A stretch of 6,566 nucleotides of DNA. It comes from Gammaproteobacteria bacterium (GTDB taxonomy: Bacteria; Pseudomonadota; Gammaproteobacteria; Arenicellales; Spongiicolonaceae). The stretch spans positions 1 to 6,566 of the forward strand of contig RKSH01000118.1 of assembly GCA_007570945.1 (NCBI GenBank), given 5' to 3'. Position 1 is the first letter of the stretch, and each line of letters begins with the position of its first letter. The position numbers were made by a program, and so were the translations under genes. Positions 1-6,350 of this stretch are shown piece by piece. Under the pieces are notes generated by a model. The model saw only the letters and a program-made list of their open reading frames with translations, searched no databases and was not told where the DNA came from.

Positions 1-175
1 ACAGCGCATCCGCGCGCAATACGAAACGCAGGGGCATCCCTACTACGCCAGCGCGCGGCTGTGGGACGACGGCGTCATCGACCCGGCGCAAACGCGCACT
101 GTCCTCGGCCTCGCCCTCGGCGCGGCGCAAAACGCGCCGGCCCGGCAAACCCGGTTCGGCGTGTTCCGCATGTGA
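1..175 (+). CDS. liuB: 3-methylcrotonyl-CoA carboxylase carboxyltransferase (beta) subunit, C-terminal end only
   Basis: This is the last 57 complete codons of a gene that begins before the window; the frame runs from base 2 to a TGA at 173-175. The tail contains YYASARLWDDG, VIDP, TRTVLGLALGAA and a terminal TRFGVFRM. That is the characteristic C-terminus of the biotin-dependent acyl-CoA carboxyltransferase subunit for 3-methylcrotonyl-CoA (LiuB/MCCC2). In the holoenzyme this subunit moves the carboxyl group from carboxybiotin on LiuD to 3-methylcrotonyl-CoA, giving 3-methylglutaconyl-CoA in leucine breakdown. The liuC start follows 6 bases after the stop, and the partner subunit liuD lies two genes downstream, which supports the assignment. 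The catalytic core is not in the window. A propionyl- or geranyl-CoA carboxylase beta subunit is a less likely alternative given the liuCDE neighbours. Confidence 0.9.
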   Translation, partial: QRIRAQYETQGHPYYASARLWDDGVIDPAQTRTVLGLALGAAQNAPARQTRFGVFRM

Positions 176-181
176 ATCCGC

Positions 182-967
182 ATGAGCGCGCTGGTTTCCA
201 CCGCCGGCGGCATCGCCACCGTCACCCTCAACCGTCCCCGGCGGCACAACGCTTTTGACGATGCGCTTATCCGCGAGTTGCGCGGCGTGCTGGCCGAACT
301 GGCCGGCGATGCGGCGGTGCGGGTGTTGACGCTGGCCGGCGCCGGCAAAAGTTTTTGCGCCGGCGCCGATTTGCAGTGGATGAAACGCGCCGCCGATTAT
401 GACGAACAGCAAAACATCGCCGACGCCGAGGCGCTCGCCGGTTTGCTGGATGCGCTTTTTTGTTTTCCCAAGCCAACCGTGGCCTGCGTCAACGGCGCCG
501 CCATCGGCGGCGGCGCCGGGCTGGTCAGTTGCTGCGACATCGCCATCGCCTCCGCCGGCGCAAAATTCGGCTTTTCCGAAGTCCGCCTCGGCTTGGTTCC
601 GGCCGCCATCAGCCCGCATGTGGTGCGCGCCATCGGCGTACGCGCGGCGGGAAAATATTTTCTCAGCGGCGGGAGCTTTGACGCCGCCGAGGCCTTGCGC
701 ATCGGATTGGTGCATCAAGTGACGACCGCGGAAAATTTGCGCGGTGCGGTGCAAACGCAATGCGAGCAACTGCTGCACGGCGGCCCGCAGGCGCAGCGCG
801 AATGTAAAAAATTGCTGCGCCGGGTGGCCGGTGCAGAGTCCGGCGACGAGCTCAACGCCGCCACCGCGCGGCTTATCGCCCGCCTTCGCGCCGGCACTGA
901 GGGGCGCGCGGGCATCGCCGCTTTTCTCGCCAAGCGCAAACCGCCGTGGGCGCCGGGCAAAAAATGA
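182..967 (+). CDS. liuC: Methylglutaconyl-CoA hydratase, enoyl-CoA hydratase/isomerase (crotonase) family
   Basis: The 261-residue length is normal for a crotonase. By family and position it adds water to 3-methylglutaconyl-CoA to make HMG-CoA, in the cytoplasm. Visible landmarks are the N-terminal strand with LNRPRRHNAFDD (residues 16-27), the first oxyanion-hole segment FCAGADLQWMK (58-68), and the second, NGAAIGGGAGLVSCCDIAIA (104-123). Next come FGFSEVRLGLVPAAISPHV (129-147) and GLVHQV near 175-180. E133 aligns with Glu164 of rat enoyl-CoA hydratase. The Glu144 position is glycine (G113), which matches the LiuC/AtuE-type subfamily as I recall it, where GGGxGL and xISPxV are usual. No clear Shine-Dalgarno precedes the ATG, and the 6-base gap from liuB suggests translational coupling. 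Its last bases overlap the liuD start (ATGA). The family is certain; the substrate is inferred mostly from operon context. Confidence 0.93.
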   Translation: MSALVSTAGGIATVTLNRPRRHNAFDDALIRELRGVLAELAGDAAVRVLTLAGAGKSFCAGADLQWMKRAADYDEQQNIADAEALAGLLDALFCFPKPTVACVNGAAIGGGAGLVSCCDIAIASAGAKFGFSEVRLGLVPAAISPHVVRAIGVRAAGKYFLSGGSFDAAEALRIGLVHQVTTAENLRGAVQTQCEQLLHGGPQAQRECKKLLRRVAGAESGDELNAATARLIARLRAGTEGRAGIAAFLAKRKPPWAPGKK

Positions 968-2955
968 AACCGCCGTTCCACAAAATCCTCATCGCCAACC
1001 GCGGCGAAATCGCCTGCCGCGTGATTCGCACCTGCCGGCGGCTGGGCGTGAAAACCGCGGCGGTTTTCTCGAACGCCGACCGCAACGCGCGCCATGTCCG
1101 CCTGGCCGGCGAGGCGCACCGCATCGGCGGCGCCGCGCCGGCCGACAGTTATCTCAATATCGGGCACGTGATTGGCGCGGCGCGGGCGGCGCGCTGTGAT
1201 GCGGTTCATCCGGGTTACGGTTTTCTGTCTGAGAACGCCGATTTCGCCCGCGCCTGCGCCGGGGAAAAGATTGTTTTCATCGGTCCGCCGGCCGAAGCCA
1301 TCGCCGCCATGGGCGACAAAAGCGCCGCCGCCGCCGTTGCCGAGCGGGCCGGCGCCGCCGCGCTTCCCGGCCACCGCGGCGCGGCGCAGGACGACGCAAC
1401 TTTGCGCGCCGCCGCGAAACAACTGGGCTTTCCCCTTTTAATCAAAAGCTGCGCCGGCGGCGGCGGACGCGGGATGAAAATTGTGCGGGAGGAAAAAAAC
1501 CTCACCGCCGCCCTGGCCTCGGCGCGGCGCGAGGCACAGAACGCTTTCGGCGACCGGCGCGTGCTGCTGGAAAAATTTATCGCCCAACCGCGCCATGTGG
1601 AGGTGCAGATTTTTGCCGACCGCCACGGCGGTTGTGTTTCTTTGTTTGAGCGCGACTGCTCGGTGCAGCGGCGGTTCCAGAAAATCATTGAGGAGGCGCC
1701 GTGCCCGGTTTTGCATGAACAAACGCGCGCCGCCATGGGTGCGGCGGCGGTGCGCATTGCGCGGGCGGCGAATTATTGCGGCGCCGGAACGGTGGAATTT
1801 CTGGTGGACGGCGATGCCTTTTATTTCATGGAGATGAACACGCGCCTGCAGGTGGAACATGCGCTGACCGAAATGGTGACCGGCTGCGACCTGGTGGAAT
1901 GGCAGTTGCGAATCGCCGCCGGTGAACCGCTGCCGCCGGGTGCGGCGCGGTTGCGCATGGAAGGATGTGCGGTGGAGGCGCGGGTTTATGCCGAGGATCC
2001 GAGTCGTGATTTTGCGCCCGCGCCGGGCGTGGTGACGGCGGCGCGCTGGCCGGCGGAATCCAAAAAGCTGCGCGTGGACAGCGGCGTGGACAGCGGCGAC
2101 ACGGTGAGCGAACACTACGATTCGCTGCTGGCAAAAATCATTGCCCGCGGTGAAACCCGCGCCGCCGCCGTGGACACTTTGGCGCGCGCGTTGGTGCAAA
2201 CCGCGGTCACCGGCGTGCGCACCAATGTGGAATTTCTGCACCGCGTTTTGCGCTCGCCGCAGTTCGCGGCCGGCTCCGTTGACGCCAACTTCATCGCGCG
2301 CAGCGGCGACACTTTCACCGCGGTGGACGAAGTGCGGGCCGCACGGGCGCGGGTGATGGCGGCGGTGTTTCTCGCCCTGCCCGATGCGGCGGCGGCCTCG
2401 CCAGCCTCGGCGTGGACCAGATGCCCGGGCTGGCGGTTAAACCAGGCGGCGGTGCAATGCTTCGGTTTGCGCGGTGACGACGGCACGCGGTTCACCGTTA
2501 CGGTGCACGGTGATGGGTTGCGCATGCGGGTGGTGACGGCGGACGGTGAATCCGACGTGGAAAACGCCGGACGCGACGGTGAAACGGTGCGCGCGGTGGT
2601 GGACGGCGCGCCGGCCGCCGCGCGGGTGCTGCGCCATGGCGGGGTGGTGGACGTGTTCACCGACGGCCACCGTCAAACCGTGCAATTAGCGGACGCCGCT
2701 ACTGAGACGGCGGACGAAACAGCCACCGGCGGCGGGCTGTTTGCGCCCATGCCCGGGCGGGTTGTGCGGGTGATGGTTAAAGTCGGCGACCTGGTGGACC
2801 AGGGTGACGCGCTGCTGGTGTTGGAGGCGATGAAGATGGAGCACACCATCCGCTCGCCGCGCCGGGGCGCCGTCGCCAGACTGCATTGCAAAGCAGGCGA
2901 CAGCGTCAGCGAGGGCGCCGAACTTGCCGCGGTTGAGGCGGAGGCGGCGCCGTGA
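964..2955 (+). CDS. liuD: 3-methylcrotonyl-CoA carboxylase, biotin carboxylase plus biotin carrier (alpha) subunit
   Basis: At 663 residues this has the usual length for an acyl-CoA carboxylase alpha subunit. It carboxylates its own biotin with ATP and bicarbonate and hands the carboxyl group to LiuB. Domains in order, numbered from the ATG at 964: N-terminal biotin carboxylase fold with KILIANRGEIACRVIRT (7-23) and HPGYGFLSEN (82-91); ATP-grasp glycine loop GGGGRGMKIV (165-174); RRFQKIIEEAPCP (236-248); metal and catalytic segment EMNTRLQVEH (290-299); the arginine-bearing VEARVYAEDP (337-346); a variable linker around 460-500; and a biotinyl domain with EAMKMEH, whose K624 is the biotinylation site. 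I prefer ATG 964 over an in-frame GTG at 946, because 964 gives the ATGA overlap with the liuC stop and family proteins begin just before FxKILIANRGEIA. It overlaps liuE by 4 bases (GTGA). The 3-methylcrotonyl specificity is inferred from liuB, liuC and liuE. Confidence 0.96.
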   Translation: MKPPFHKILIANRGEIACRVIRTCRRLGVKTAAVFSNADRNARHVRLAGEAHRIGGAAPADSYLNIGHVIGAARAARCDAVHPGYGFLSENADFARACAGEKIVFIGPPAEAIAAMGDKSAAAAVAERAGAAALPGHRGAAQDDATLRAAAKQLGFPLLIKSCAGGGGRGMKIVREEKNLTAALASARREAQNAFGDRRVLLEKFIAQPRHVEVQIFADRHGGCVSLFERDCSVQRRFQKIIEEAPCPVLHEQTRAAMGAAAVRIARAANYCGAGTVEFLVDGDAFYFMEMNTRLQVEHALTEMVTGCDLVEWQLRIAAGEPLPPGAARLRMEGCAVEARVYAEDPSRDFAPAPGVVTAARWPAESKKLRVDSGVDSGDTVSEHYDSLLAKIIARGETRAAAVDTLARALVQTAVTGVRTNVEFLHRVLRSPQFAAGSVDANFIARSGDTFTAVDEVRAARARVMAAVFLALPDAAAASPASAWTRCPGWRLNQAAVQCFGLRGDDGTRFTVTVHGDGLRMRVVTADGESDVENAGRDGETVRAVVDGAPAAARVLRHGGVVDVFTDGHRQTVQLADAATETADETATGGGLFAPMPGRVVRVMVKVGDLVDQGDALLVLEAMKMEHTIRSPRRGAVARLHCKAGDSVSEGAELAAVEAEAAP

Positions 2956-3875
2956 ACATTCCCCGGCGCGTGAACATTGTCGAGGTGGGCCCGCGCGATG
3001 GTTTGCAGAATGAAAAAACCGTCCTCACCCCGGTGCAACGCGCCGACCTGGCCATGCGACTCGCCGGCTGCGGCTTGCGGCGCATTGAGGCCGGCAGTTT
3101 TGTCGCCGAAAAAATGGTGCCGCAGATGGCCGGCGGCGGCGAGGTGTTTGCGCGGCTTAAAAACAACGGCGCCGCGCGTTTCAGCGCGCTGGTGCCGAAC
3201 ATGCGCGGACTGGAGGACGCGCTGCGCGCGGGGGTCGGGGAGGTCGCCGTGTTCGCCGCCGCCTCGGAAACTTTTTCGCAAAAAAACATCAACTGCTCCA
3301 TCGCCGAAAGCGTTCAACGCTTCGCCCAGGTGGCGCGCGCCGCGCATGCCAACGGCGTCGCGGTGCGCGGTTATGTTTCCTGCATCGCCGGCTGCCCTTA
3401 CGAAGGCGGGGTTAAAACCGCCGCGGTCGCCGACTTAACCGCCCGCTTGGTCGATATCGGCTGCGGCGAGGTTTCCCTGGGCGACACCATCGGCGTCGGA
3501 ACGGTGCCGGTGGTGCAGAAAGTGGTGGCTGCCGCGGCCAAAATGGTGGACGCGAGTCAACTGGCGGTGCACTTCCACGACACCCATGGCCAGGCGCTGG
3601 TCAACATCCGCGCCGCACTGGAGGCCGGGGTGGCCACGGTGGACAGCGCGGTGGCCGGACTCGGCGGCTGCCCGTTTGCGCCGGGCGCGGCCGGCAATGC
3701 GGCCACCGAGGATGTGGTATACATGTTGCGCGGCATGGACGTTGCAACCGGCGTTGACCTCCAGCCGCTGGTGGACACGGCGTGGCATGTGTCGCGCCTG
3801 TTGAAGCGCGCGCCAGCCTCGCGCACCGCGCGCGCCATGGCCGCCCTCACCCATGCCGGCACAGCAGCAACCTGA
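2952..3875 (+). CDS. liuE: Hydroxymethylglutaryl-CoA lyase
   Basis: This 307-residue TIM-barrel lyase cleaves HMG-CoA to acetyl-CoA and acetoacetate, the last step of leucine catabolism, and needs a divalent metal. The N-terminus has VNIVEVGPRDGLQNEK (7-22), with R15 and D16 matching the catalytic arginine and metal-binding aspartate of human HMGCL. GSFVAEKMVPQMA lies at 48-60. The metal ligands H207 and H209 sit in VHFHDTHGQA, and the signature GLGGCPFAPGAAGN has catalytic C240 and metal-binding N249 at the same 9-residue spacing as in the human enzyme. The start is a GTG at 2952 sharing bases with the liuD TGA (GTGA), so translation is probably coupled. This start places RVNIVEVGPRDG where family proteins have it. 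The C-terminus runs into the DUF1289 gene. Confidence 0.97.
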   Translation: MNIPRRVNIVEVGPRDGLQNEKTVLTPVQRADLAMRLAGCGLRRIEAGSFVAEKMVPQMAGGGEVFARLKNNGAARFSALVPNMRGLEDALRAGVGEVAVFAAASETFSQKNINCSIAESVQRFAQVARAAHANGVAVRGYVSCIAGCPYEGGVKTAAVADLTARLVDIGCGEVSLGDTIGVGTVPVVQKVVAAAAKMVDASQLAVHFHDTHGQALVNIRAALEAGVATVDSAVAGLGGCPFAPGAAGNAATEDVVYMLRGMDVATGVDLQPLVDTAWHVSRLLKRAPASRTARAMAALTHAGTAAT

Positions 3876-4131
3876 AACCATGCGGCAAAGAAAACGCGGC
3901 GCGGCGCGGCCCGACCTGGCGCGCAAAAAACTCGACGCCTACCGCCGGATGATGGGCGAGGTGCCGTCGCCGTGCATCGGCGTGTGCCGCTTCGGTGACG
4001 ACGGTGAAACCTGCATCGGCTGCCACCGCCGCGACGACGAAATTTCCGGCTGGTTCCACTACGACGACAACGAGCGCCGCGCCGTCCTAAAGCGCGCCGA
4101 GCGCCGCCGCATGAACAGCGGCGCCGCCTGA
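3853..4131 (+). CDS. DUF1289 family small four-cysteine protein, function unknown
   Basis: This is a 92-residue basic protein with the DUF1289 core SPCIGVCRF, ETCIGCHRR, DEISGWFHYDDNERRAVL at about residues 39-79. The four cysteines C41, C45, C54 and C57 (Cx3C-x8-Cx2C) look like a zinc or Fe-S site. That is an inference, and no biochemical role is established that I know of. The arginine/lysine-rich N-terminus (11-32) and C-terminus (78-86) could contact nucleic acid or membrane lipid, but this is speculative. There is no signal peptide and no membrane segment. Two in-frame ATGs are possible: 3853, which overlaps liuE by 23 bases, or 3880, four bases after the liuE stop. Neither has a clear ribosome binding site, and both retain the whole domain. 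Close packing suggests co-transcription with liu, but a metabolic link is unproven. Confidence 0.85.
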   Translation: MPAQQQPETMRQRKRGAARPDLARKKLDAYRRMMGEVPSPCIGVCRFGDDGETCIGCHRRDDEISGWFHYDDNERRAVLKRAERRRMNSGAA

Positions 4132-4229
4132 TGGGCGCGGATGCCGCGGCAGAATGCGCCGCGCTGGCGGCGGTGGGCGGGGCTCTTTCACGGATGGGCG
4201 TGGACGACTGCGCGCCCGCCGCAACCTAA
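4131..4229 (+). CDS. Possible 32-residue small ORF coupled to the DUF1289 gene
   Basis: An ATG at 4131 overlaps the DUF1289 TGA (TGATG), the arrangement typical of reinitiation, and the frame stays open for 32 codons to a TAA at 4227. The product begins MGADAAAECAALAAVGG and ends DDCAPAAT. It is alanine-rich with two cysteines, and I recognise no domain. In DNA this GC-rich, short open frames arise easily by chance, and no Shine-Dalgarno is evident. It could be a real leaderless or coupled peptide, the decayed start of a lost gene, or noise. It occupies most of the 130-base gap before phnX. Confidence 0.2.
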   Translation: MGADAAAECAALAAVGGALSRMGVDDCAPAAT

Positions 4230-4249
4230 GCACCCGACAGCTTTCAACC

Positions 4250-4254
4250 GGAGG
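4250..4254 (+). promoter_or_regulatory. Ribosome binding site of phnX, decides the start
   Basis: GGAGG lies 7 bases upstream of ATG 4262. It is the only strong Shine-Dalgarno in the window and contrasts with the liu genes, which rely on overlapping starts. It fixes the phnX start at 4262, although the frame stays open further upstream to an ATG at 4154. An independent ribosome binding site suggests phnX is translated separately from the liu/DUF1289 block. I found no convincing sigma70 promoter in 4132-4249. Confidence 0.85.
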
Positions 4255-4261
4255 TTTTTGC

Positions 4262-5110
4262 ATGTCATTTCGCAGCGACTACACCTACACCCGCACCTAC
4301 CGCGGCCGGGTCAAGGGCCTGGTGCTGGACTGGAGCGGCACCACCGCTGATGCATATGTGATTGCGCCGGCCGTGGTGTTCGTGGAAGTGTTCAAAAAAC
4401 ACGGCGTCCCCATCAGCATGGAGGAGGCGCGCGGCCCCATGGGCCTGCGCAAGGATTTGCACATCAAAGCGCTCACCGAGATGCCGCAGATACGCGCGCG
4501 CTGGAAGGAAAAACACGGCGCCGAGCCGGGCGCGGCGGAGGTGGAGAAAATGTTCGCCGACTTTGTGCCCATGCAGTTGGACTGCCTGCGCGACTACACC
4601 ACGCTGCTGCCGGGGGTCGCTGAGGTGACGCAAAAATTGCAGGGTGAGGGAATTAAAATCGGCAGTTCCACCGGCTTTGTCCGCTCCATGGTGGACATTC
4701 TGGAGGCGGATGCAAAAAAGCAGGGCTACGCCCCGGACGCCTCGGTGGCCGGCGACGAAGTGGTGAACGGCGCCCGCCCCAAACCGTTCATGGTGTTCCG
4801 CAACATGGATTTAATGGACGTGCACCCGGTGCAGGCGGTGGTGAAGGTGGACGATACCGTGTCCGGCGTCGGCGAGGCGCTGGAGGCCGGCTGCTGGGGC
4901 GTGGGCGTGGCGCGCTACAGCAACTACATGAACATCAACTCGCCGGCCGAGGCCGGGCAATTGCCGGCCGCGGAAATGCAGCGCCGCCTCAACGCCACCC
5001 GCGAAACGTTGCGCCGCGCCGGGGCGCACTACGTGGTGGACGACTTGAATGACCTGCCGCAGGTGCTCGACGACATCAACCGGCGGCTGGCGCGCGGCGA
5101 GAAGCCGTAG
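4262..5110 (+). CDS. phnX: Phosphonoacetaldehyde hydrolase (phosphonatase), HAD superfamily, divergent form
   Basis: This 282-residue HAD enzyme should hydrolyse phosphonoacetaldehyde to acetaldehyde and phosphate, the second step of 2-aminoethylphosphonate use. HAD motif I is VLDWSGTTAD (21-30) with nucleophile D23. The cap contains GPMGLRKDLHIKALTEMP (58-75), whose K64 is the Schiff-base lysine. The 41-residue D23-K64 spacing equals D12-K53 of Bacillus cereus PhnX, and M60 and H67 match M49 and H56. Motif II is GSSTGF (134-139), motif III is ARPKPFM (171-177), and motif IV is VKVDDTVSG (194-202) with metal ligand D198. Differences from the B. cereus sequence as I remember it: V33 for C22, F139 for Y128, G202 for D190, and an N-terminal extension of about 11 residues. 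No phnW transaminase or phosphonate transporter is in the window. Phosphonatase is the best call, though a related substrate cannot be excluded. Confidence 0.88.
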   Translation: MSFRSDYTYTRTYRGRVKGLVLDWSGTTADAYVIAPAVVFVEVFKKHGVPISMEEARGPMGLRKDLHIKALTEMPQIRARWKEKHGAEPGAAEVEKMFADFVPMQLDCLRDYTTLLPGVAEVTQKLQGEGIKIGSSTGFVRSMVDILEADAKKQGYAPDASVAGDEVVNGARPKPFMVFRNMDLMDVHPVQAVVKVDDTVSGVGEALEAGCWGVGVARYSNYMNINSPAEAGQLPAAEMQRRLNATRETLRRAGAHYVVDDLNDLPQVLDDINRRLARGEKP

Positions 5111-5134
5111 GGGTCAGCCCAGGCCGCGCGCCAG
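5087..5134. repeat. Perfect 12-bp inverted repeat spanning the convergent phnX/metZ ends
   Basis: CTGGCGCGCGGC at 5087-5098 is repeated in exact reverse complement at 5123-5134, with a 24-base loop that contains both stop codons. It arises because both proteins end in Leu-Ala-Arg-Gly encoded by the same codons. Only bases 5111-5113 are non-coding, so any terminator for the two converging genes must lie inside the coding ends, and this hairpin is the obvious candidate on both strands. There is no T-tract after either arm, so a classic intrinsic terminator is not supported. Slowing of polymerase, Rho-dependent ending or 3'-end protection is more plausible. Confidence 0.55.
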
Positions 5135-6328
5135 GTCGGCGCAGATGTCGTCCACATCCTCCAGCCCGGCGCACACCCGGAGCAGGTTTTCGCCGACGCC
5201 CATCTCCTTGCGCTCGGCGTCGCTCAGACGGCCGTGGGTGGTGGTGGCCGGGTGGGTGATGGTGGTTTTGGCGTCGCCCAGGTTGCCGGTGATGGACAGC
5301 ATGCGGGTGGCGTCGATGACTTTCCACGCCTCGGCGCGTCCGCCGTGCACTTCAAACGACAGCACGCCGCCGAAATCTTTCTGTTGACGTGCGGCCAGTT
5401 CGTGCTGCGGGTGGGAGGCCAGCCCGGGGTAATGCACCGCGCGCACCGCCGGATGCGATTCCAGCCACTTTGCAACCGCCAGCGCCGCCGCACTGTGGGC
5501 GCGCATTCTCAGGCTGAGTGTTTCCAGGCCGTTCAGGAACACCCACGCGCTCAGCGGACTCATGCACGGACCGGCGGTGCGCAGAATGTTAAACAGCGCG
5601 GCGTAACGTTCGGCATCGTCCACCACCACCGCGCCGCCCACGCAACGGCCCTGGCCGTCGATGAATTTGGTCGCCGTATGCACCACCACGTCGGCGCCAA
5701 GAGTCAGCGGTCTTTGCAGCGCCGGCGTGCACAGGCAATTGTCAACCACCAGCAGCGCGCCGCACTCGCCGGCCAGCGCGGCCAGCGCGGCGATGTCGCC
5801 AATCTCGCCCAGGGGGTTGGACGGCGTCTCAAGAAAAAACAGCCGCGTGTTTTTGCGCGCCGCCGCGCGCCATGCATCGACGGCGCCGAGCGCAACATAT
5901 GTGGTGTCGATGCCGAAGCGCGACAGCACGCGGGTGAACAGCGACACCGTGGAGCCGAACAGGTTGCGCGCCGCGACAATGTGGTCCCCGGCCTTGGCAA
6001 ATGCCAGAACCGTGCACAAAATCGCCGACATCCCGGAAGCGGTGCCGATGGCGGAGGCGGCGCCGTCCACCCCGTCCTCCATGGCCGCCAGACGCCGCTC
6101 AAACACGCGTACCGTCGGGTTGGTGAAGCGTGAGTAGACATTGCCGGCCTCCTTGTCGGTAAACCGGTCGGCGGCCTGGCGCGCGTTGTCAAAAACAAAA
6201 CTGGAGGTGAAGAAAACCGGGTCGTTGTGCTCACCCTCGGCGGTGCGCACCTGGCCGTGGCGCACCGCCACTGAGTCAAACCCGCGGTAGGGGAGTCTTT
6301 CGTTGTTTTTTTTGTCTGCTGTGCCCAT
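5114..6328 (-). CDS. metZ: O-succinylhomoserine sulfhydrylase, PLP-dependent Cys/Met metabolism family
   Basis: This 404-residue enzyme combines O-succinylhomoserine with sulfide to give homocysteine, the direct-sulfhydrylation route to methionine. From ATG 6328 it shows FDSVAVRHGQ near the N-terminus and YSRFTNPTVR (65-74), which supplies phosphate contacts from the neighbouring subunit. SGMSAI is at 98-103, ETPSNPLGEIGD at 167-178, and VDNCLCTPALQ at 195-205 (D196 binds the pyridine nitrogen). K221 in TATKFIDGQGR is the PLP lysine, and THPATTTHGRL lies at 358-368. The ATKxIDGQGR segment, overall length and many blocks follow Pseudomonas MetZ rather than cystathionine gamma-synthase or MetY. 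A TTG at 6346 would add six residues (MRLFCA) but would put the start inside the leader repeat, so ATG 6328 is preferred. There is no Shine-Dalgarno before it, only U6-GCGCC. The gene has its own promoter and an apparent SAM-II riboswitch. Confidence 0.94.
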   Translation of the reverse strand: MGTADKKNNERLPYRGFDSVAVRHGQVRTAEGEHNDPVFFTSSFVFDNARQAADRFTDKEAGNVYSRFTNPTVRVFERRLAAMEDGVDGAASAIGTASGMSAILCTVLAFAKAGDHIVAARNLFGSTVSLFTRVLSRFGIDTTYVALGAVDAWRAAARKNTRLFFLETPSNPLGEIGDIAALAALAGECGALLVVDNCLCTPALQRPLTLGADVVVHTATKFIDGQGRCVGGAVVVDDAERYAALFNILRTAGPCMSPLSAWVFLNGLETLSLRMRAHSAAALAVAKWLESHPAVRAVHYPGLASHPQHELAARQQKDFGGVLSFEVHGGRAEAWKVIDATRMLSITGNLGDAKTTITHPATTTHGRLSDAERKEMGVGENLLRVCAGLEDVDDICADLARGLG

Positions 6329-6350
6329 GGCGCAAAAAAGGCGCAAAAAA
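6329..6350 (-). repeat. Tandem 11-bp repeat directly upstream of the metZ start
   Basis: GGCGCAAAAAA occurs twice head to tail on the + strand (6329-6339 and 6340-6350). In the metZ mRNA this reads UUUUUUGCGCC twice, the second copy ending at the base before AUG. An inverted copy lies at 6382-6391. The repeat supplies two U6 tracts and occupies the place where a ribosome binding site would be expected. Confidence 0.85.

Noticed and set aside
946..963. In-frame GTG start for liuD 18 bases upstream of the ATG
   Set aside because: ATG 964 gives the ATGA overlap with liuC and the family-typical N-terminus; the extra MGAGQK adds nothing recognisable.
182..967. Loss of a catalytic glutamate in LiuC (glycine at the crotonase Glu144 position)
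   Set aside because: GGGxGL with glycine here is, as I recall, normal for the LiuC/AtuE-like subfamily, and the second glutamate (E133) is present; not evidence of a dead enzyme.
2074..2097. Tandem 12-bp repeat GTGGACAGCGGC x2 inside liuD
   Set aside because: It encodes VDSGVDSG, where family members have a same-length VDTGVxxGD segment, so there is no insertion; it is codon coincidence rather than a duplication.
1438..2241. 267-codon open frame on the - strand opposite liuD
   Set aside because: It mirrors liuD codon structure, is rich in His/Arg/Ala and shows no motif; the sense strand is an unmistakable biotin carboxylase.
4154..4261. N-terminal extension of phnX by 36 residues from an upstream ATG
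   Set aside because: GGAGG at 4250-4254 is ideally placed for ATG 4262, and the extension is arginine/glycine-rich shadow sequence with no family match.
5234..6133. 299-codon open frame on the + strand opposite metZ
   Set aside because: It is antisense to a clear PLP enzyme, and its arginine/histidine/glutamine/alanine-rich product has no recognisable domain; it is typical of a shadow frame in GC-rich coding DNA.
6329..6346. TTG start of metZ at 6346
   Set aside because: It would translate the leader repeat (RLFCA) and has no ribosome binding site; MetZ proteins do not need this extension.
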